Below are positions 1 through 8,370 of a DNA stretch of 64,000 bases, in pieces. Below the pieces are notes generated by a model, which was given only the letters and a program-made list of their open reading frames with translations, was not told the origin of the DNA and did not search any database. The DNA lies in NCBI RefSeq assembly GCF_001936625.1, contig NZ_MSDU01000015.1, positions 53,251-117,250 of the forward strand. Direction: 5' to 3'. Source of the DNA: Domibacillus antri. Its GTDB lineage: Bacteria; Bacillota; Bacilli; Bacillales; Domibacillaceae. Position 1 is the first letter of the stretch, and each line of letters begins with the position of its first letter. The translations under genes and the position numbers were made by a program.

Positions 1-861
1 CCGATTCAGTCCGTCAAGAAGCGTTTTAAACTCAAGATCACGGAATAAGTTATATAACTGCTCTTCATTCGCGCCATGATAAATGAGCCGGTCTGTTGTC
101 ACATCAAGCGGCACTGTACGAAGAATCGTCGCCAGCTCCTTGCTTAACAGCGCCAGTTCTTTATGTTCATGCAGTTTCTCTTTCAATTTCGCCCCGCTCA
201 CATCATCAATCGATTCAAGCAGTGTTTCAACAGATTGAAATTGCTTCAGCAGTTTGACTGCGGTTTTTTCACCAACACCCGGCACGCCTGGAATATTATC
301 GGATGAATCGCCCATAAGTCCCTTCATATCAATAATTTGGAGCGGTGTGAGGCCATATTTTTCCTGAATATGTTCCGGTGTATATTCTTCAATATCAGTA
401 ATGCCTTTTCTCGTAATGCACACTGTGGTTTTATCAGTGGCCAGCTGGGTTAAATCTTTATCACCTGAATATACTTTCACAACGAAGCCTTCTTTTTCCG
501 CATCAAGGGAAAGGGTGCCGATGATGTCATCCGCTTCGTACTTTTCAAGCTCATAATAAGGAATCCCGTATGCTTTCAACAGTTCGCGAACGTATGAAAA
601 CTGCTCGGATAATTCCGGCGGTGTTTTTTGGCGTGTTCCTTTGTATTCTTTGTACGTTTCATGGCGGAATGTCGTTTTCCCGGCATCAAATGCAACAAGT
701 ATGTGTGATGGCTGTTCGTCTTTCACAATTTTATTTAACATCATCGCAAATCCGTACACAGCGTTTGTGTGCACTCCTTTTGAATTGCTCAAAAGCGGAA
801 GTGCAAAAAATGCCCGGTATGCAATGCTGTTTCCGTCAATCAATACTAATTTCTTATCCAT
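1..861 (-). CDS. polA: DNA polymerase I, N-terminal part (cut by left window edge)
   Basis: First 287 residues of DNA polymerase I; the gene runs off the left edge. The visible part is the 5'-3' exonuclease (flap nuclease) domain: LVLIDGNS with the first metal-binding Asp, YEADDIIGT, SGDKDLTQL, then GLMGDSSDNIPGVPGVG, which starts the helix-hairpin-helix DNA-binding segment. The enzyme removes RNA primers and fills gaps during Okazaki fragment maturation and excision repair. The ATG at 859-861 has GGAGG four bases upstream. Whether the 3'-5' exonuclease site is intact, as it is not in many Bacillus PolA proteins, cannot be seen here. The gene follows phoR on the same strand, as in B. subtilis. 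Confidence 0.97.
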   Translation of the reverse strand, partial: MDKKLVLIDGNSIAYRAFFALPLLSNSKGVHTNAVYGFAMMLNKIVKDEQPSHILVAFDAGKTTFRHETYKEYKGTRQKTPPELSEQFSYVRELLKAYGIPYYELEKYEADDIIGTLSLDAEKEGFVVKVYSGDKDLTQLATDKTTVCITRKGITDIEEYTPEHIQEKYGLTPLQIIDMKGLMGDSSDNIPGVPGVGEKTAVKLLKQFQSVETLLESIDDVSGAKLKEKLHEHKELALLSKELATILRTVPLDVTTDRLIYHGANEEQLYNLFRDLEFKTLLDGLNR

Positions 862-893
862 GTTGCCTCCTTTGCACTTCATGTCAGTGCGCA

Positions 894-958
894 TAAAAAA
901 GCCGTTATTTTCTTTCCTATTCTACCATGCGCAGAACAAAAAAAGAAAACAACGGCTT
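894..958 (-). terminator. Hairpin with T-run upstream of polA
   Basis: On the minus strand a 15-17 bp imperfect stem (AAGCCGTT... paired with ...AACGGCTT) closes a loop of about 25 bases and is followed by TTTTTT. It reads as a second terminator behind phoPR. The loop carries TGGTAGAAT, an extended -10-like sequence that could serve as the polA promoter. Confidence 0.5.
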
Positions 959-975
959 ATTTCGTCAGCCCCGGT

Positions 976-1013
976 TAAAAAAAGCGGCGACGGCCTTACA
1001 GAAGGCCCTCGCC
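976..1013 (-). terminator. phoPR terminator
   Basis: Minus strand GGCGAGGGCCTT-CTGT-AAGGCCGTCGCC, a 12 bp stem with one mismatch, followed by GC and TTTTTTT. It lies about 75 bases after the phoR stop, which makes it the main transcription end of the phoPR unit. Confidence 0.85.
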
Positions 1014-1086
1014 AAACAAAAGCGGGATAAAGGGGGTTGATACGTATACTATAACAGTTGAATATAAACAACGTGTAAACGTTTCA

Positions 1087-2862
1087 TTAATTTTTTGTAA
1101 AATCGTTGGAAAGATCTTTTCGGAAAGAAACGGTAAAAGCGGTTCCTCTGTTCACTTCGCTTTCCACGCTGATTTTCCCATGGTGCGCTTCCATGATATG
1201 CTTCACAATCGCTAGACCAAGTCCGGTACCCCCTGATTCACGGCTCCGTGCTTTGTCGACACGGTAAAAACGTTCAAAAATGCGAGGCAATTCCGATTTG
1301 TCGATGCCAATTCCTGTATCAGAAACAGTTACATTCACGGTTTCCCCTTCGTCGCAGCCTTCAATTGTAATGCTTCCTCCTTGAGGTGTATATAAAATAG
1401 CATTCGTTATTAAATTTAAAAACACTTGCTTTAGCCTGTATTCATCACCCGGAATATGTAATTCCTTTTTTAATTCCACCCGCAAATCAATTTGCTTAGC
1501 TTCGAGTCTGTTTTCAAGCGTGACGATGACTTCTTTAAGGAGTTTATTGAGCAATACAGGCTGAATATTTAATACGAGTCCTTTTTGCTCAATTTTTGAC
1601 AAATCCAATAAATCGGCGACGAGCGTTTCCATGCGCCCGCTTTCTTTCCATATGATATCAAGGAACATCTTAGCCGCTTCAGGATCATTTAATGCACCGT
1701 CAAGCAGCGTTTCCGAAAAACCTTTAATAGACGTTATCGGTGTTTTTAACTCGTGTGACACGTTGGCGACAAAGTCTTTTCTCATCTGTTCAAGATGCTT
1801 CAATTCAGTAATATCGTGGAAAACAACTAAAATGCCTTTCCACTCATCATTCGTCCCGATGATCGGTGCGCCGGATACTTCAAATACTTTCTGCTCCAGC
1901 TGAAGCGGCAGGGTCATCTGACGGCGGACATTTTTTTCAGTCATAAACACATTTTCCACAATGTTAATCACTTCATCCTGCGTAATGGCTTCATGATACC
2001 GTTTTTTTATAATTCGTCCACTGCCGAACATTTTTTTAAAGGATCGGTTTGCCATAATAATATAGCCGCGGTCATCAATTAAAAGAAGTCCGCTTTCAAT
2101 ATTTTCAATTAATGTCGTCAGCCGGTTTTGATGCACTTCCTGCGCCTGCATCATTTCCTGTAGATTGCGGGCAAGAATATTAATAGATGTATTCAGCATC
2201 CCAACCTCATCCGGCGGCGTTTCATACGTACGCGCCCGGTAATTCCCTTTTGCCAGCTCGATGGCGACAGCGGTTGCGGACTCAATCGGCTTCACGTAGC
2301 GGCTCGTAATTTTTGTTCCAATTAAGACAATCAAAATAAGCGACAAGCCAAGGGAAGTCAATAAGGTAATCCAAATTTGCCCGTAAATATCGTCAAGCGC
2401 ATCAACCCTCATGCTCATAACAATATAGCCTTCTTTGTCACCATCCGGATTGACAATGTCTTCCCAATGGTATTGCACATCCATTTTACGACGCAGTGCA
2501 CTTTTATAGCTTTCGGGATTTACGGTGCTTGAAATGCGCTGAACGACATCACGATGAACCATTGTATACTGTTCATTACTGCCTCCGCTGTCGTATAATA
2601 TGTTCCCTTTCTCATCTGCAATCGTTAAGCGATTATCCATTTTGCCGCTCCACTCATTCAGTATCGTGGGGTTCAGAAAAGCCACACCGCCTGCATTTCC
2701 GATCGAATCCGCAAGAAGCTCCGTTTCTTTTTCCAGCCGTTCATTGACTGTGGCCAAATAGTATGTTTTAAATAATTGGCCCAGCCACACGCCAAGTGCT
2801 ACCAATACGATACCAATGAGCGTAACAAGTGATAAAATGAGCCTTGTACGGAAATTAATCAT
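1087..2862 (-). CDS. phoR: Phosphate regulon sensor histidine kinase PhoR
   Basis: 591-residue membrane sensor kinase. Order: N-terminal membrane segment (about 9-30), extracytoplasmic sensor region (about 31-160), second membrane segment (about 162-183), HAMP (about 185-240), PAS (about 248-350), HisKA with the phosphorylated His in FVANVSHELKTP (His370), and an HATPase domain with N box NLITNAI and G boxes DTGIGI and GGTGLGLAI. It autophosphorylates and passes the phosphate to PhoP when phosphate is scarce. The ATG overlaps the phoP stop by four bases (ATGA), so the two are translationally coupled. Family and gene order both match B. subtilis PhoR; length is close to the usual 579. Confidence 0.96.
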   Translation of the reverse strand: MINFRTRLILSLVTLIGIVLVALGVWLGQLFKTYYLATVNERLEKETELLADSIGNAGGVAFLNPTILNEWSGKMDNRLTIADEKGNILYDSGGSNEQYTMVHRDVVQRISSTVNPESYKSALRRKMDVQYHWEDIVNPDGDKEGYIVMSMRVDALDDIYGQIWITLLTSLGLSLILIVLIGTKITSRYVKPIESATAVAIELAKGNYRARTYETPPDEVGMLNTSINILARNLQEMMQAQEVHQNRLTTLIENIESGLLLIDDRGYIIMANRSFKKMFGSGRIIKKRYHEAITQDEVINIVENVFMTEKNVRRQMTLPLQLEQKVFEVSGAPIIGTNDEWKGILVVFHDITELKHLEQMRKDFVANVSHELKTPITSIKGFSETLLDGALNDPEAAKMFLDIIWKESGRMETLVADLLDLSKIEQKGLVLNIQPVLLNKLLKEVIVTLENRLEAKQIDLRVELKKELHIPGDEYRLKQVFLNLITNAILYTPQGGSITIEGCDEGETVNVTVSDTGIGIDKSELPRIFERFYRVDKARSRESGGTGLGLAIVKHIMEAHHGKISVESEVNRGTAFTVSFRKDLSNDFTKN

Positions 2863-3575
2863 GCTTCTTTCGGTTCTTCCAGCTTATATCCAAGACCGCG
2901 GATCGTTTTAATATACTGCGGTTTTTTCGTATTTTCTTCAATTTTTTCACGCAAATGGCTAATGTGAACATCCACAATGCGTGTATCCCCAACGAAATCG
3001 TATTTCCACACAGCGCTTAGCAGCTGATCGCGCGTCAACACGCGTGTTTTATTTTCAGCCAGGAACAAAAGTAATTCAAACTCTTTCGGGGTTAATTCTA
3101 ATAAATGATCCTTGTAAAATGCTTCATATTTTTCAGGGAATAATAGTAAGTCGGCTACTTGAATCGATTGGTCCGTTTCACTTTTCTCTTCAATCGGCTC
3201 CGTCGGTGATTGCTGAACTCGCCGTAAGATCGCTTTCACGCGGGCGGTCAATTCTCTCGGACTAAATGGCTTCGTCATATAATCATCTGCACCGAGTTCC
3301 AGCCCAAGCACTTTATCAAACTCTTCATCTTTCGCCGTCAACATTAAAATCGGTGTTGTCACACGGCGCTGCCGTAAATCTTTACATACTTCCATTCCAT
3401 CAAATTTCGGAAGCATCCAATCAAGAATAATCAAATCCGGAGACACTTCTTCCGCACGGCGGAGCGCTTCTTCTCCATTACATGCCGTTTCCACAGCAAA
3501 GCCGGATTGTTCCAAATTATATTTAATTAACGTAACGATAGACGACTCATCATCTACGACTAATATTTTTTTCAT
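2859..3575 (-). CDS. phoP: Phosphate response regulator PhoP
   Basis: 238-residue OmpR/PhoB-type response regulator. The receiver domain (1-120) has the acidic pair VVDDE, the phosphoacceptor Asp52 in LIILDWMLP, and the conserved Lys in DDYMTKPFSPREL. The C-terminal winged-helix domain (about 138-235) includes LTPKEFELLLFL and VDVHISHLREKIE. It is the partner of the overlapping PhoR gene and is expected to control phosphate-starvation genes. RBS GGGAGGGCGCA precedes the ATG. In B. subtilis phoPR is also reached by transcripts from mdh; here a strong terminator lies behind mdh, so most phoPR transcription probably starts at the promoter in front of phoP. Confidence 0.97.
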   Translation of the reverse strand: MKKILVVDDESSIVTLIKYNLEQSGFAVETACNGEEALRRAEEVSPDLIILDWMLPKFDGMEVCKDLRQRRVTTPILMLTAKDEEFDKVLGLELGADDYMTKPFSPRELTARVKAILRRVQQSPTEPIEEKSETDQSIQVADLLLFPEKYEAFYKDHLLELTPKEFELLLFLAENKTRVLTRDQLLSAVWKYDFVGDTRIVDVHISHLREKIEENTKKPQYIKTIRGLGYKLEEPKEA

Positions 3576-3607
3576 TGCGCCCTCCCGTATTTAAATGTCC
3601 AATTTTC

Positions 3608-3613
3608 ATTATA
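3608..3613 (-). promoter_or_regulatory. Candidate -10 box of phoPR
   Basis: TATAAT on the minus strand, 33 bases before the phoP ATG. The -35 region 17 bases upstream (TTTCTC) is poor, so activation may be needed. Clear tandem TTAACA-type PhoP boxes were not seen. Confidence 0.4.
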
Positions 3614-3660
3614 ACGAATTTATGCCGCTTGAGAAAGGGCCGTTCTGCGTACCAAAACAT

Positions 3661-3690
3661 AAAAAAGAACCCGCCGTTAGCTGGCGGGTC
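3661..3690 (-). terminator. citZ-icd-mdh terminator
   Basis: Minus strand GACCCGCC-AGCTAAC-GGCGGGTTC followed by TTTTTT, 16 bases behind the mdh stop. A strong Rho-independent terminator of the TCA operon. Confidence 0.88.
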
Positions 3691-3705
3691 CCCTGTTTTC
3701 TATGA

Positions 3706-4647
3706 TTATGCAAGAACAGACATAACGTTTCGTACTGCATCAGCAGATTTATCAAGGCTTGCTTTTTCGTCTGCCGTTAATTCAAGCTCGATAACTTTTT
3801 CAATACCGCCTGCACCTAGAATCGTCGGTACACCGAGATACAACTCGTTGTAGCCATACTCGCCTTCAAGGTATGCGATAGCCGGTAAAATGCGGCGTTG
3901 ATCTTTTAGGATTGCTTCTGTCATCTCAACAAGTGACGCAGCAGGAGCATAGTAAGCAGATCCGTTGCCAAGAAGCTGAACAATTTCGCCGCCGCCTTTA
4001 CGCGTACGCTCAACAATCGCATCAAGGCGATCTTTCGGAATCAATGTTTCAAGCGGAATGCCGCCAGCATAAGAGTAACGCACAAGCGGTACCATGTCGT
4101 CGCCGTGGCCGCCAAGAACGAATCCGGTAACATCTTTTACGGATACTTGAAGTTCCTGTGCAACAAATGTGCGGAAACGTGCTGTATCAAGAACACCTGA
4201 TTGGCCGATTACACGGTTTTTCGGGAATCCTGATTCTTTCAAAACTGTGTACGTCATCGCATCAACCGGATTAGTCAATACAATAATTATGCAGTCTGGT
4301 GAATATTTCACAATTTCCGCTGTAACCGCCTTCATTACTTTTTGGTTCGTTTGTACAAGATCATCACGGCTCATGCCTGGCTTGCGGGCAATACCTGCTG
4401 TAATAACAACAATATCAGAACCGGCTGTCTCCGCGTAATCCGAAGTACCTGTAATGTTGGCATCAAACCCTTGAACCGGGCTTGCTTCAAGCATATCCAA
4501 TGCTTTTCCTTTTGTAGGGCCGTCCGCTTGCGGAATGTCGACAAGAACAACGTCAGCAAGTTCTTTTTGAGCTAGAAGGAACGCTGTTGTTGCACCTGTA
4601 AAACCGCCGCCGATTACAGAAACTTTTTTACGTTTAAATGGTGCCAT
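3706..4647 (-). CDS. mdh: Malate dehydrogenase
   Basis: 313-residue NAD-dependent malate dehydrogenase of the LDH-like family, making oxaloacetate from malate in the TCA cycle. The N-terminal Rossmann motif is [18 protein letters not shown]. The substrate Arg is in [12 protein letters not shown], the [10 protein letters not shown] segment is present, and the catalytic His is in [11 protein letters not shown] longer reading frame exists upstream, but the ATG at 4645-4647 has AAGGAGG about nine bases before it and gives the family length (312 in B. subtilis). It is the last gene of citZ-icd-mdh, behind icd by about 75 bases that hold a hairpin, and is followed by a strong terminator. Confidence 0.96.
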   Translation of the reverse strand: MAPFKRKKVSVIGGGFTGATTAFLLAQKELADVVLVDIPQADGPTKGKALDMLEASPVQGFDANITGTSDYAETAGSDIVVITAGIARKPGMSRDDLVQTNQKVMKAVTAEIVKYSPDCIIIVLTNPVDAMTYTVLKESGFPKNRVIGQSGVLDTARFRTFVAQELQVSVKDVTGFVLGGHGDDMVPLVRYSYAGGIPLETLIPKDRLDAIVERTRKGGGEIVQLLGNGSAYYAPAASLVEMTEAILKDQRRILPAIAYLEGEYGYNELYLGVPTILGAGGIEKVIELELTADEKASLDKSADAVRNVMSVLA

Positions 4648-4689
4648 AATCAAAATCCTCCTTAATGAAGTGTTCAATTTATGTATATA

Positions 4690-4711
4690 GGCTCCCCCGA
4701 ATGAGGGAGCC
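4690..4711 (-). other. icd-mdh intergenic hairpin without T-run
   Basis: Eight bp near-perfect stem (GGCTCCC/GGGGAGCC) between icd and mdh. On the coding strand it is followed by TATATAC, not by a T-run, so it is more likely an mRNA-stabilising or processing structure than a terminator. Confidence 0.5.
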
Positions 4712-4721
4712 TTTATTCGAA

Positions 4722-5990
4722 TTAAAGGTTTTTGATCAATTCATCGGCGAATTCAGAGCATTTTACTTCTGTTGCGCCATCCATTAGGCGTGCAAAGTCG
4801 TAAGTAACTACTTTAGAAGAAATCGTTTTTTCAACAGATTTTGTAATCATATTTGCCGCTTCGTTCCAGCCAAGATGTTCAAGAAGAAGAACGCCTGACA
4901 AAAGAACAGAAGATGGGTTTACTTTATCAAGACCAGCGTATTTAGGAGCTGTACCATGAGTTGCTTCAAAAATAGCATGTCCTGTTTCATAATTAATATT
5001 TGCACCTGGTGCGATACCGATTCCGCCTACTTGCGCTGCAAGAGCATCAGAAATATAGTCACCGTTCAAGTTCATTGTTGCAACCACATCGAACTCTTTC
5101 GGACGAGTCAAAATTTGCTGTAAGAAGATATCTGCAATTGAATCTTTAACAATCAGTTTACCAGCCGCTTCAGCGTCAGACTGTGCTTTGTTCGCAGCGT
5201 CTGTACCTTCTGCTTCTTTAATCTTATCGTATTGCGCCCATGTGAAGACTTTTTCGCCGAACTCTCTTTCAGCAAGATCGTAGCCCCAGTTTTTAAACGC
5301 GCCTTCTGTAAATTTCATGATGTTGCCTTTGTGAACAAGTGTAAGGGATTTGCGGCCTTCTTTCAGTGCATAGTTAATCGCTGCACGAACAAGACGCTCC
5401 GTACCTTCTTTTGATACAGGCTTAATACCGATACCAGAAGTTTCAGGGAAACGAATTTTGTTTACCCCCATTTCATTTTTAAGGAATTCGATGACTTTGT
5501 TCACTTCTTCAGTGCCTTCCGCATACTCGATACCGGCATAAATATCCTCCGTATTTTCACGGAAAATAACCATATCTGTATCTTCAGGACGCTTAACAGG
5601 TGATGGTACGCCGTCAAAATAACGAACCGGACGAAGGCATGTAAAAAGATCCAATTCCTGACGAAGTGCCACGTTCAATGAACGGATTCCGCCGCCAACT
5701 GGAGTTGTAAGTGGACCTTTAATTGCGATTAAATACTCATCAATTTGCTCAAGTGTTTCTTTCGGAAGCCACTCGCCTGTTTGGTTGAATGCTTTTTCGC
5801 CGGCAAGAACTTCTTTCCAGACGATTTTCTTTTCTCCATTGTATGCTTTCTCAACCGCTGCATCTAGGACACGTGATGCTGCAGCCCAGATGTCCGGACC
5901 GATTCCATCGCCTTCAATAAAAGGAACGACTGGATTATTCGGTACGTTCAGTACACCATTTTGCATTGAAATTTTTTCGCCTTGACTCAT
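4722..5990 (-). CDS. icd: Isocitrate dehydrogenase (NADP)
   Basis: 422-residue NADP-type isocitrate dehydrogenase, converting isocitrate to 2-oxoglutarate. Recognisable parts: [13 protein letters not shown] at the N-terminus, the substrate loop [17 protein letters not shown] with the phosphorylatable Ser, [42 protein letters not shown] with the metal-binding Asp, and [11 protein letters not shown] for the coenzyme. The frame extends further upstream, but the ATG at 5988-5990 is preceded by TTGGAGGGAA and gives the length of the B. subtilis enzyme (423). It lies between citZ and mdh in one operon, separated from citZ by a long perfect hairpin. Confidence 0.97.
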   Translation of the reverse strand: MSQGEKISMQNGVLNVPNNPVVPFIEGDGIGPDIWAAASRVLDAAVEKAYNGEKKIVWKEVLAGEKAFNQTGEWLPKETLEQIDEYLIAIKGPLTTPVGGGIRSLNVALRQELDLFTCLRPVRYFDGVPSPVKRPEDTDMVIFRENTEDIYAGIEYAEGTEEVNKVIEFLKNEMGVNKIRFPETSGIGIKPVSKEGTERLVRAAINYALKEGRKSLTLVHKGNIMKFTEGAFKNWGYDLAEREFGEKVFTWAQYDKIKEAEGTDAANKAQSDAEAAGKLIVKDSIADIFLQQILTRPKEFDVVATMNLNGDYISDALAAQVGGIGIAPGANINYETGHAIFEATHGTAPKYAGLDKVNPSSVLLSGVLLLEHLGWNEAANMITKSVEKTISSKVVTYDFARLMDGATEVKCSEFADELIKNL

Positions 5991-6016
5991 CTTGCTATTC
6001 CCTCCAATTCCATGAT

Positions 6017-6049
6017 CAAAGGTTAGAGGCCAGCGCCATCTAACCTTTG
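6017..6049 (-). other. citZ-icd intergenic hairpin
   Basis: Perfect 11 bp inverted repeat (CAAAGGTTAGA / TCTAACCTTTG) with an 11-base loop, 27 bases before the icd ATG. There is no T-run on the coding strand. It is probably an mRNA processing or stability element that sets the ratio of citZ to icd expression; that role is inference. Confidence 0.6.
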
Positions 6050-6104
6050 TTTGCCACATTTATACTACACTAGTTTTCAGCTTATTTGCAAATGCTTTCC
6101 TGCA

Positions 6105-7223
6105 TTAACCGCGTTCGCTGATCGGCACGTATTTCTGCATATCCGGCCCTGTATATTCAGCGCGCGGACGGATCAGTCTGTTGTTGGCATACTGCTCTAA
6201 AATATGCGCAATCCAGCCCGATGCACGGCTTACCGCAAAGATCGGCGTAAACAAATCGTGCTCAATGCCGAGACTATGGTAAACAGATGCCGAATAAAAA
6301 TCAACGTTTGGCGGAAGATTTTTGCTTCCTGTCACAAGCGCTTCAATTTCAACTGACATATTATACAGTTCTGGCTCGCCAGTCTGCTCTGTCAAACGTT
6401 TTGACATTTCACGAAGATGTTTCGCACGTGGATCACCTTGGCGGTAAACACGGTGTCCGAATCCCATAATTTTTTCTTTATTGTTCAATTTTTCAAGGAT
6501 ATATGGTTCTACGTTATCAGCAGATCCGATTTCTGTAAGCATTTTCATCACTTGTTCGTTTGCGCCGCCGTGAAGAGGGCCTTTCAACGCGCCAAGAGCT
6601 GCAGTAATGCCAGAATAAATATCAGATAGAGTAGCCACACAAACACGTGCTGTGAAAGTGGAAGCATTGAGTTCATGATCCGCATGAAGAACGAGCGCTT
6701 TATCAAACGCTTCGATTTCAACTGCTGTCGGCTCCTTGCCTGACAACATGTATAAAAAGTTTGCGGCAATGCTGTATTCTTTTTTCGGCGCAACTGGTTC
6801 CTGTCCTTTGCGAATACGCGCAAAAGCGGTTACAAGCGCTGGAATTTTTGCCTGAAGACGAATCGCTTTCCGGTAATTTGCTTCATCCGTCATTACATCT
6901 GCTTCTTCATCGTAAAGACCAAGAAGTGAGATTGATGTACGAAGAGCAGCCATTGGATGAACTTTGTCGATAGGATACATTTTGAAATGGTCAATAATTT
7001 CTTGAGGAATGTCATAGTTTTCCGCGAGCTGCTGTTTCAGCTCATCAAGCTGTGCCTGTGTCGGAAGGCTGCGATGCCAGAGTAAGTAGATAACTTCTTC
7101 AAAGCTCGCATTTTCGGCTAAATCATCAATATCATAGCCTGCGTATGTAAGTGTGTCATCAATAATGGAGCTGACAGATGACGTTGTGGCAACTACTCCT
7201 TCGAGTCCGCGTGCAGTTGTCAT
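6105..7223 (-). CDS. citZ: Citrate synthase
   Basis: 372-residue citrate synthase, the entry enzyme of the TCA cycle (acetyl-CoA plus oxaloacetate). It has HADHELNAST and GPLHGGANE with the substrate-binding and catalytic His residues, GFGHRVYRQGDPRA, and the catalytic Asp region NVDFYSASVYHSLGI. The length matches B. subtilis CitZ. The ATG has GAAGGAGAGA upstream. First gene of citZ-icd-mdh, with a leader of about 175 bases and a promoter overlapped by a CcpA-type site, so catabolite repression is expected as in B. subtilis. Confidence 0.97.
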   Translation of the reverse strand: MTTARGLEGVVATTSSVSSIIDDTLTYAGYDIDDLAENASFEEVIYLLWHRSLPTQAQLDELKQQLAENYDIPQEIIDHFKMYPIDKVHPMAALRTSISLLGLYDEEADVMTDEANYRKAIRLQAKIPALVTAFARIRKGQEPVAPKKEYSIAANFLYMLSGKEPTAVEIEAFDKALVLHADHELNASTFTARVCVATLSDIYSGITAALGALKGPLHGGANEQVMKMLTEIGSADNVEPYILEKLNNKEKIMGFGHRVYRQGDPRAKHLREMSKRLTEQTGEPELYNMSVEIEALVTGSKNLPPNVDFYSASVYHSLGIEHDLFTPIFAVSRASGWIAHILEQYANNRLIRPRAEYTGPDMQKYVPISERG

Positions 7224-7279
7224 AGAATCTCTCTCCTTCGCTTTTAATTTCCCCGTTACCCGCTTTTTTATTTAAGTAT

Positions 7280-7306
7280 GTACGTGGCCGAGCAACTGCT
7301 CAGTAC
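7280..7306 (-). promoter_or_regulatory. citZ leader hairpin
   Basis: In the untranslated leader, GTAC arms enclose GAGCA-GT-TGCTC, giving a stem-loop about 55-80 bases before the citZ start. In B. subtilis, aconitase is known to bind the citZ 5' leader. This hairpin is a candidate for such a contact, but no canonical IRE loop is visible. Confidence 0.35.
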
Positions 7307-7351
7307 CATTTTAAAAAATAAAAAAGCTTTGTTCCAAGCATATGTACACTT

Positions 7352-7384
7352 TTTTGAACAAAAGAAAACATGCAATGTTCAAAA
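7352..7384. promoter_or_regulatory. Inverted repeat in citZ leader
   Basis: Perfect 9 bp arms TTTTGAACA-N15-TGTTCAAAA placed just downstream of the cre-like site. It could be a DNA operator or an mRNA stem. The ATAA-N7-TTAT motif of CcpC was not found here. Confidence 0.45.
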
Positions 7385-7385
7385 T

Positions 7386-7434
7386 GGTGTGCGCTTACAT
7401 TGCCTATTATAAACAATGAGCGCATGTTTGTGAA
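7386..7434 (-). promoter_or_regulatory. citZ promoter with overlapping cre-like site
   Basis: Minus strand -35 TTCACA (7429-7434), 17-base spacer, -10 TATAAT (7406-7411). Immediately downstream, over the expected start point, lies TGTAAGCGCACACC (7386-7399): a good left half of the cre consensus (TGWAARCGYTWNCW) with three mismatches on the right. CcpA bound here would block initiation, consistent with glucose repression of citZ. Confidence 0.7.
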
Positions 7435-7439
7435 TCAAA

Positions 7440-7497
7440 ACATGTCAAAAAGTTCGAAATTTATTTATGAATCATTAAAATTTCGAACATGACATGT
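7440..7497. promoter_or_regulatory. Long inverted repeat upstream of citZ promoter
   Basis: Arms ACATGTC(A)n-GTTCGAAATTT and its complement AAATTTCGAAC-ATG-ACATGT are separated by 15 bases. It lies 6-63 bases upstream of the citZ -35 and about 30 bases beyond the stop of the small membrane gene at 7530-7766. There is no proper T-run, so an operator is at least as likely as a terminator. Its TTCGAAC half sites resemble the leader repeat at 7352-7384. Confidence 0.5.
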
Positions 7498-7529
7498 ATT
7501 TGATTTATGGTATTATATAAAGTTTCAGT

Positions 7530-7766
7530 TTAAAAATTTGAGCTTTTATTGTAACGTTCGGCCGTTTTATAAGCATCGTAAATGCCCCAGATCCAGACAA
7601 TCGGATACGTAATGAATCCGATAAGCACAAACATTAATGCCGCATTCACCATTTGCACAACAATTAAAATGAGGCCTTTCATAATCTGTCCGTTATAAAT
7701 TTGTCCGACACCTGTCCAGAAAAAACTGAGTACAGCGGCAAGACCCGCATTTTTCATTTTTACCAT
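7530..7766 (-). CDS. Small TM2-like membrane protein
   Basis: 78 residues, or 75 if the second Met is used. It has the TM2-domain pattern: a first membrane segment (about 7-22) containing GVGQIYNGQIMKG at its end, a second segment (about 30-56), and a short polar tail DAYKTAERYNK. Function is unknown; TM2 proteins are small integral membrane proteins. AGGGGG stands only two bases before the first ATG and about eleven before the second, so the start is uncertain. It lies between ytwI and the citZ upstream region on the same strand as both. Confidence 0.75.
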   Translation of the reverse strand: MVKMKNAGLAAVLSFFWTGVGQIYNGQIMKGLILIVVQMVNAALMFVLIGFITYPIVWIWGIYDAYKTAERYNKSSNF

Positions 7767-7839
7767 TTCCCCCTTCGATGTTTTATTCCATACACTATAC
7801 GACAGAAAGAATGAAAAAGTTTCACTCTTTCACAAAAAT

Positions 7840-8295
7840 TCACTGGAACGACTGGAATACTTTCATAGCGTAGTACGCTATTCCTGCACCGATCAGCGGT
7901 CCGACTGCGACACCATTGAAAAGAGCCACAGCCAGAATGGTCCCGAAAACGAGAGCGGTTGTAATATGTGGATCTTCAGCCAGCAGCACGATGCCATTTT
8001 TCGCAATAAGTGCGACAAGAATACCTGCTGTAAGCGCGATCCACGCATAAGGCGACTTTAATGCGGCGCCGAGATCTTTAAAACCGATCGCACCGGTCGC
8101 AATTGGCACGAGCACGGCAATGGTAATAACGGTTACACCCCAATGAACGCCGTTTTTTTGCATCATCTCAAACCATTTTGCTTCTAAACCGGCCGCTTTT
8201 AATACGATCAGCAATGCAGATGCAATGAGAAGCGATTGATTTTTAGCGATTAAGCTGATCACAAGGAGTAAAAATAAAAATAAATACGCGTGCAT
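7840..8295 (-). CDS. ytwI: DUF441/UPF0756 membrane protein YtwI
   Basis: 151-residue, very hydrophobic protein with four or five membrane segments. The pattern (MHAYLFLFLLLVISLIAKN at the start, GVHWGVTVITIAVLVPIATG, GPLIGAGIAYYAMK near the end) is that of the DUF441 family, YtwI in B. subtilis. Molecular function unknown. RBS AGGAGGGGTGAT precedes the ATG. It is divergent from ytvI, with 75 bases between them, in the same arrangement as in B. subtilis next to citZ. Confidence 0.88.
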   Translation of the reverse strand: MHAYLFLFLLLVISLIAKNQSLLIASALLIVLKAAGLEAKWFEMMQKNGVHWGVTVITIAVLVPIATGAIGFKDLGAALKSPYAWIALTAGILVALIAKNGIVLLAEDPHITTALVFGTILAVALFNGVAVGPLIGAGIAYYAMKVFQSFQ

Positions 8296-8370
8296 ATCAC
8301 CCCTCCTAAAAAAAGACGCATGGCTGTCCTCTTTTCCACATACGTGTAATGTAGAAATGGAGGAAGCGCC

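Noticed and set aside
4690..4711. Terminator of icd
   Set aside because: No T-run follows on the coding strand.
7440..7497. Terminator for the small TM2-like gene
   Set aside because: The inverted repeat is long but lacks a T-run on the minus strand; kept as a dyad of unknown role.
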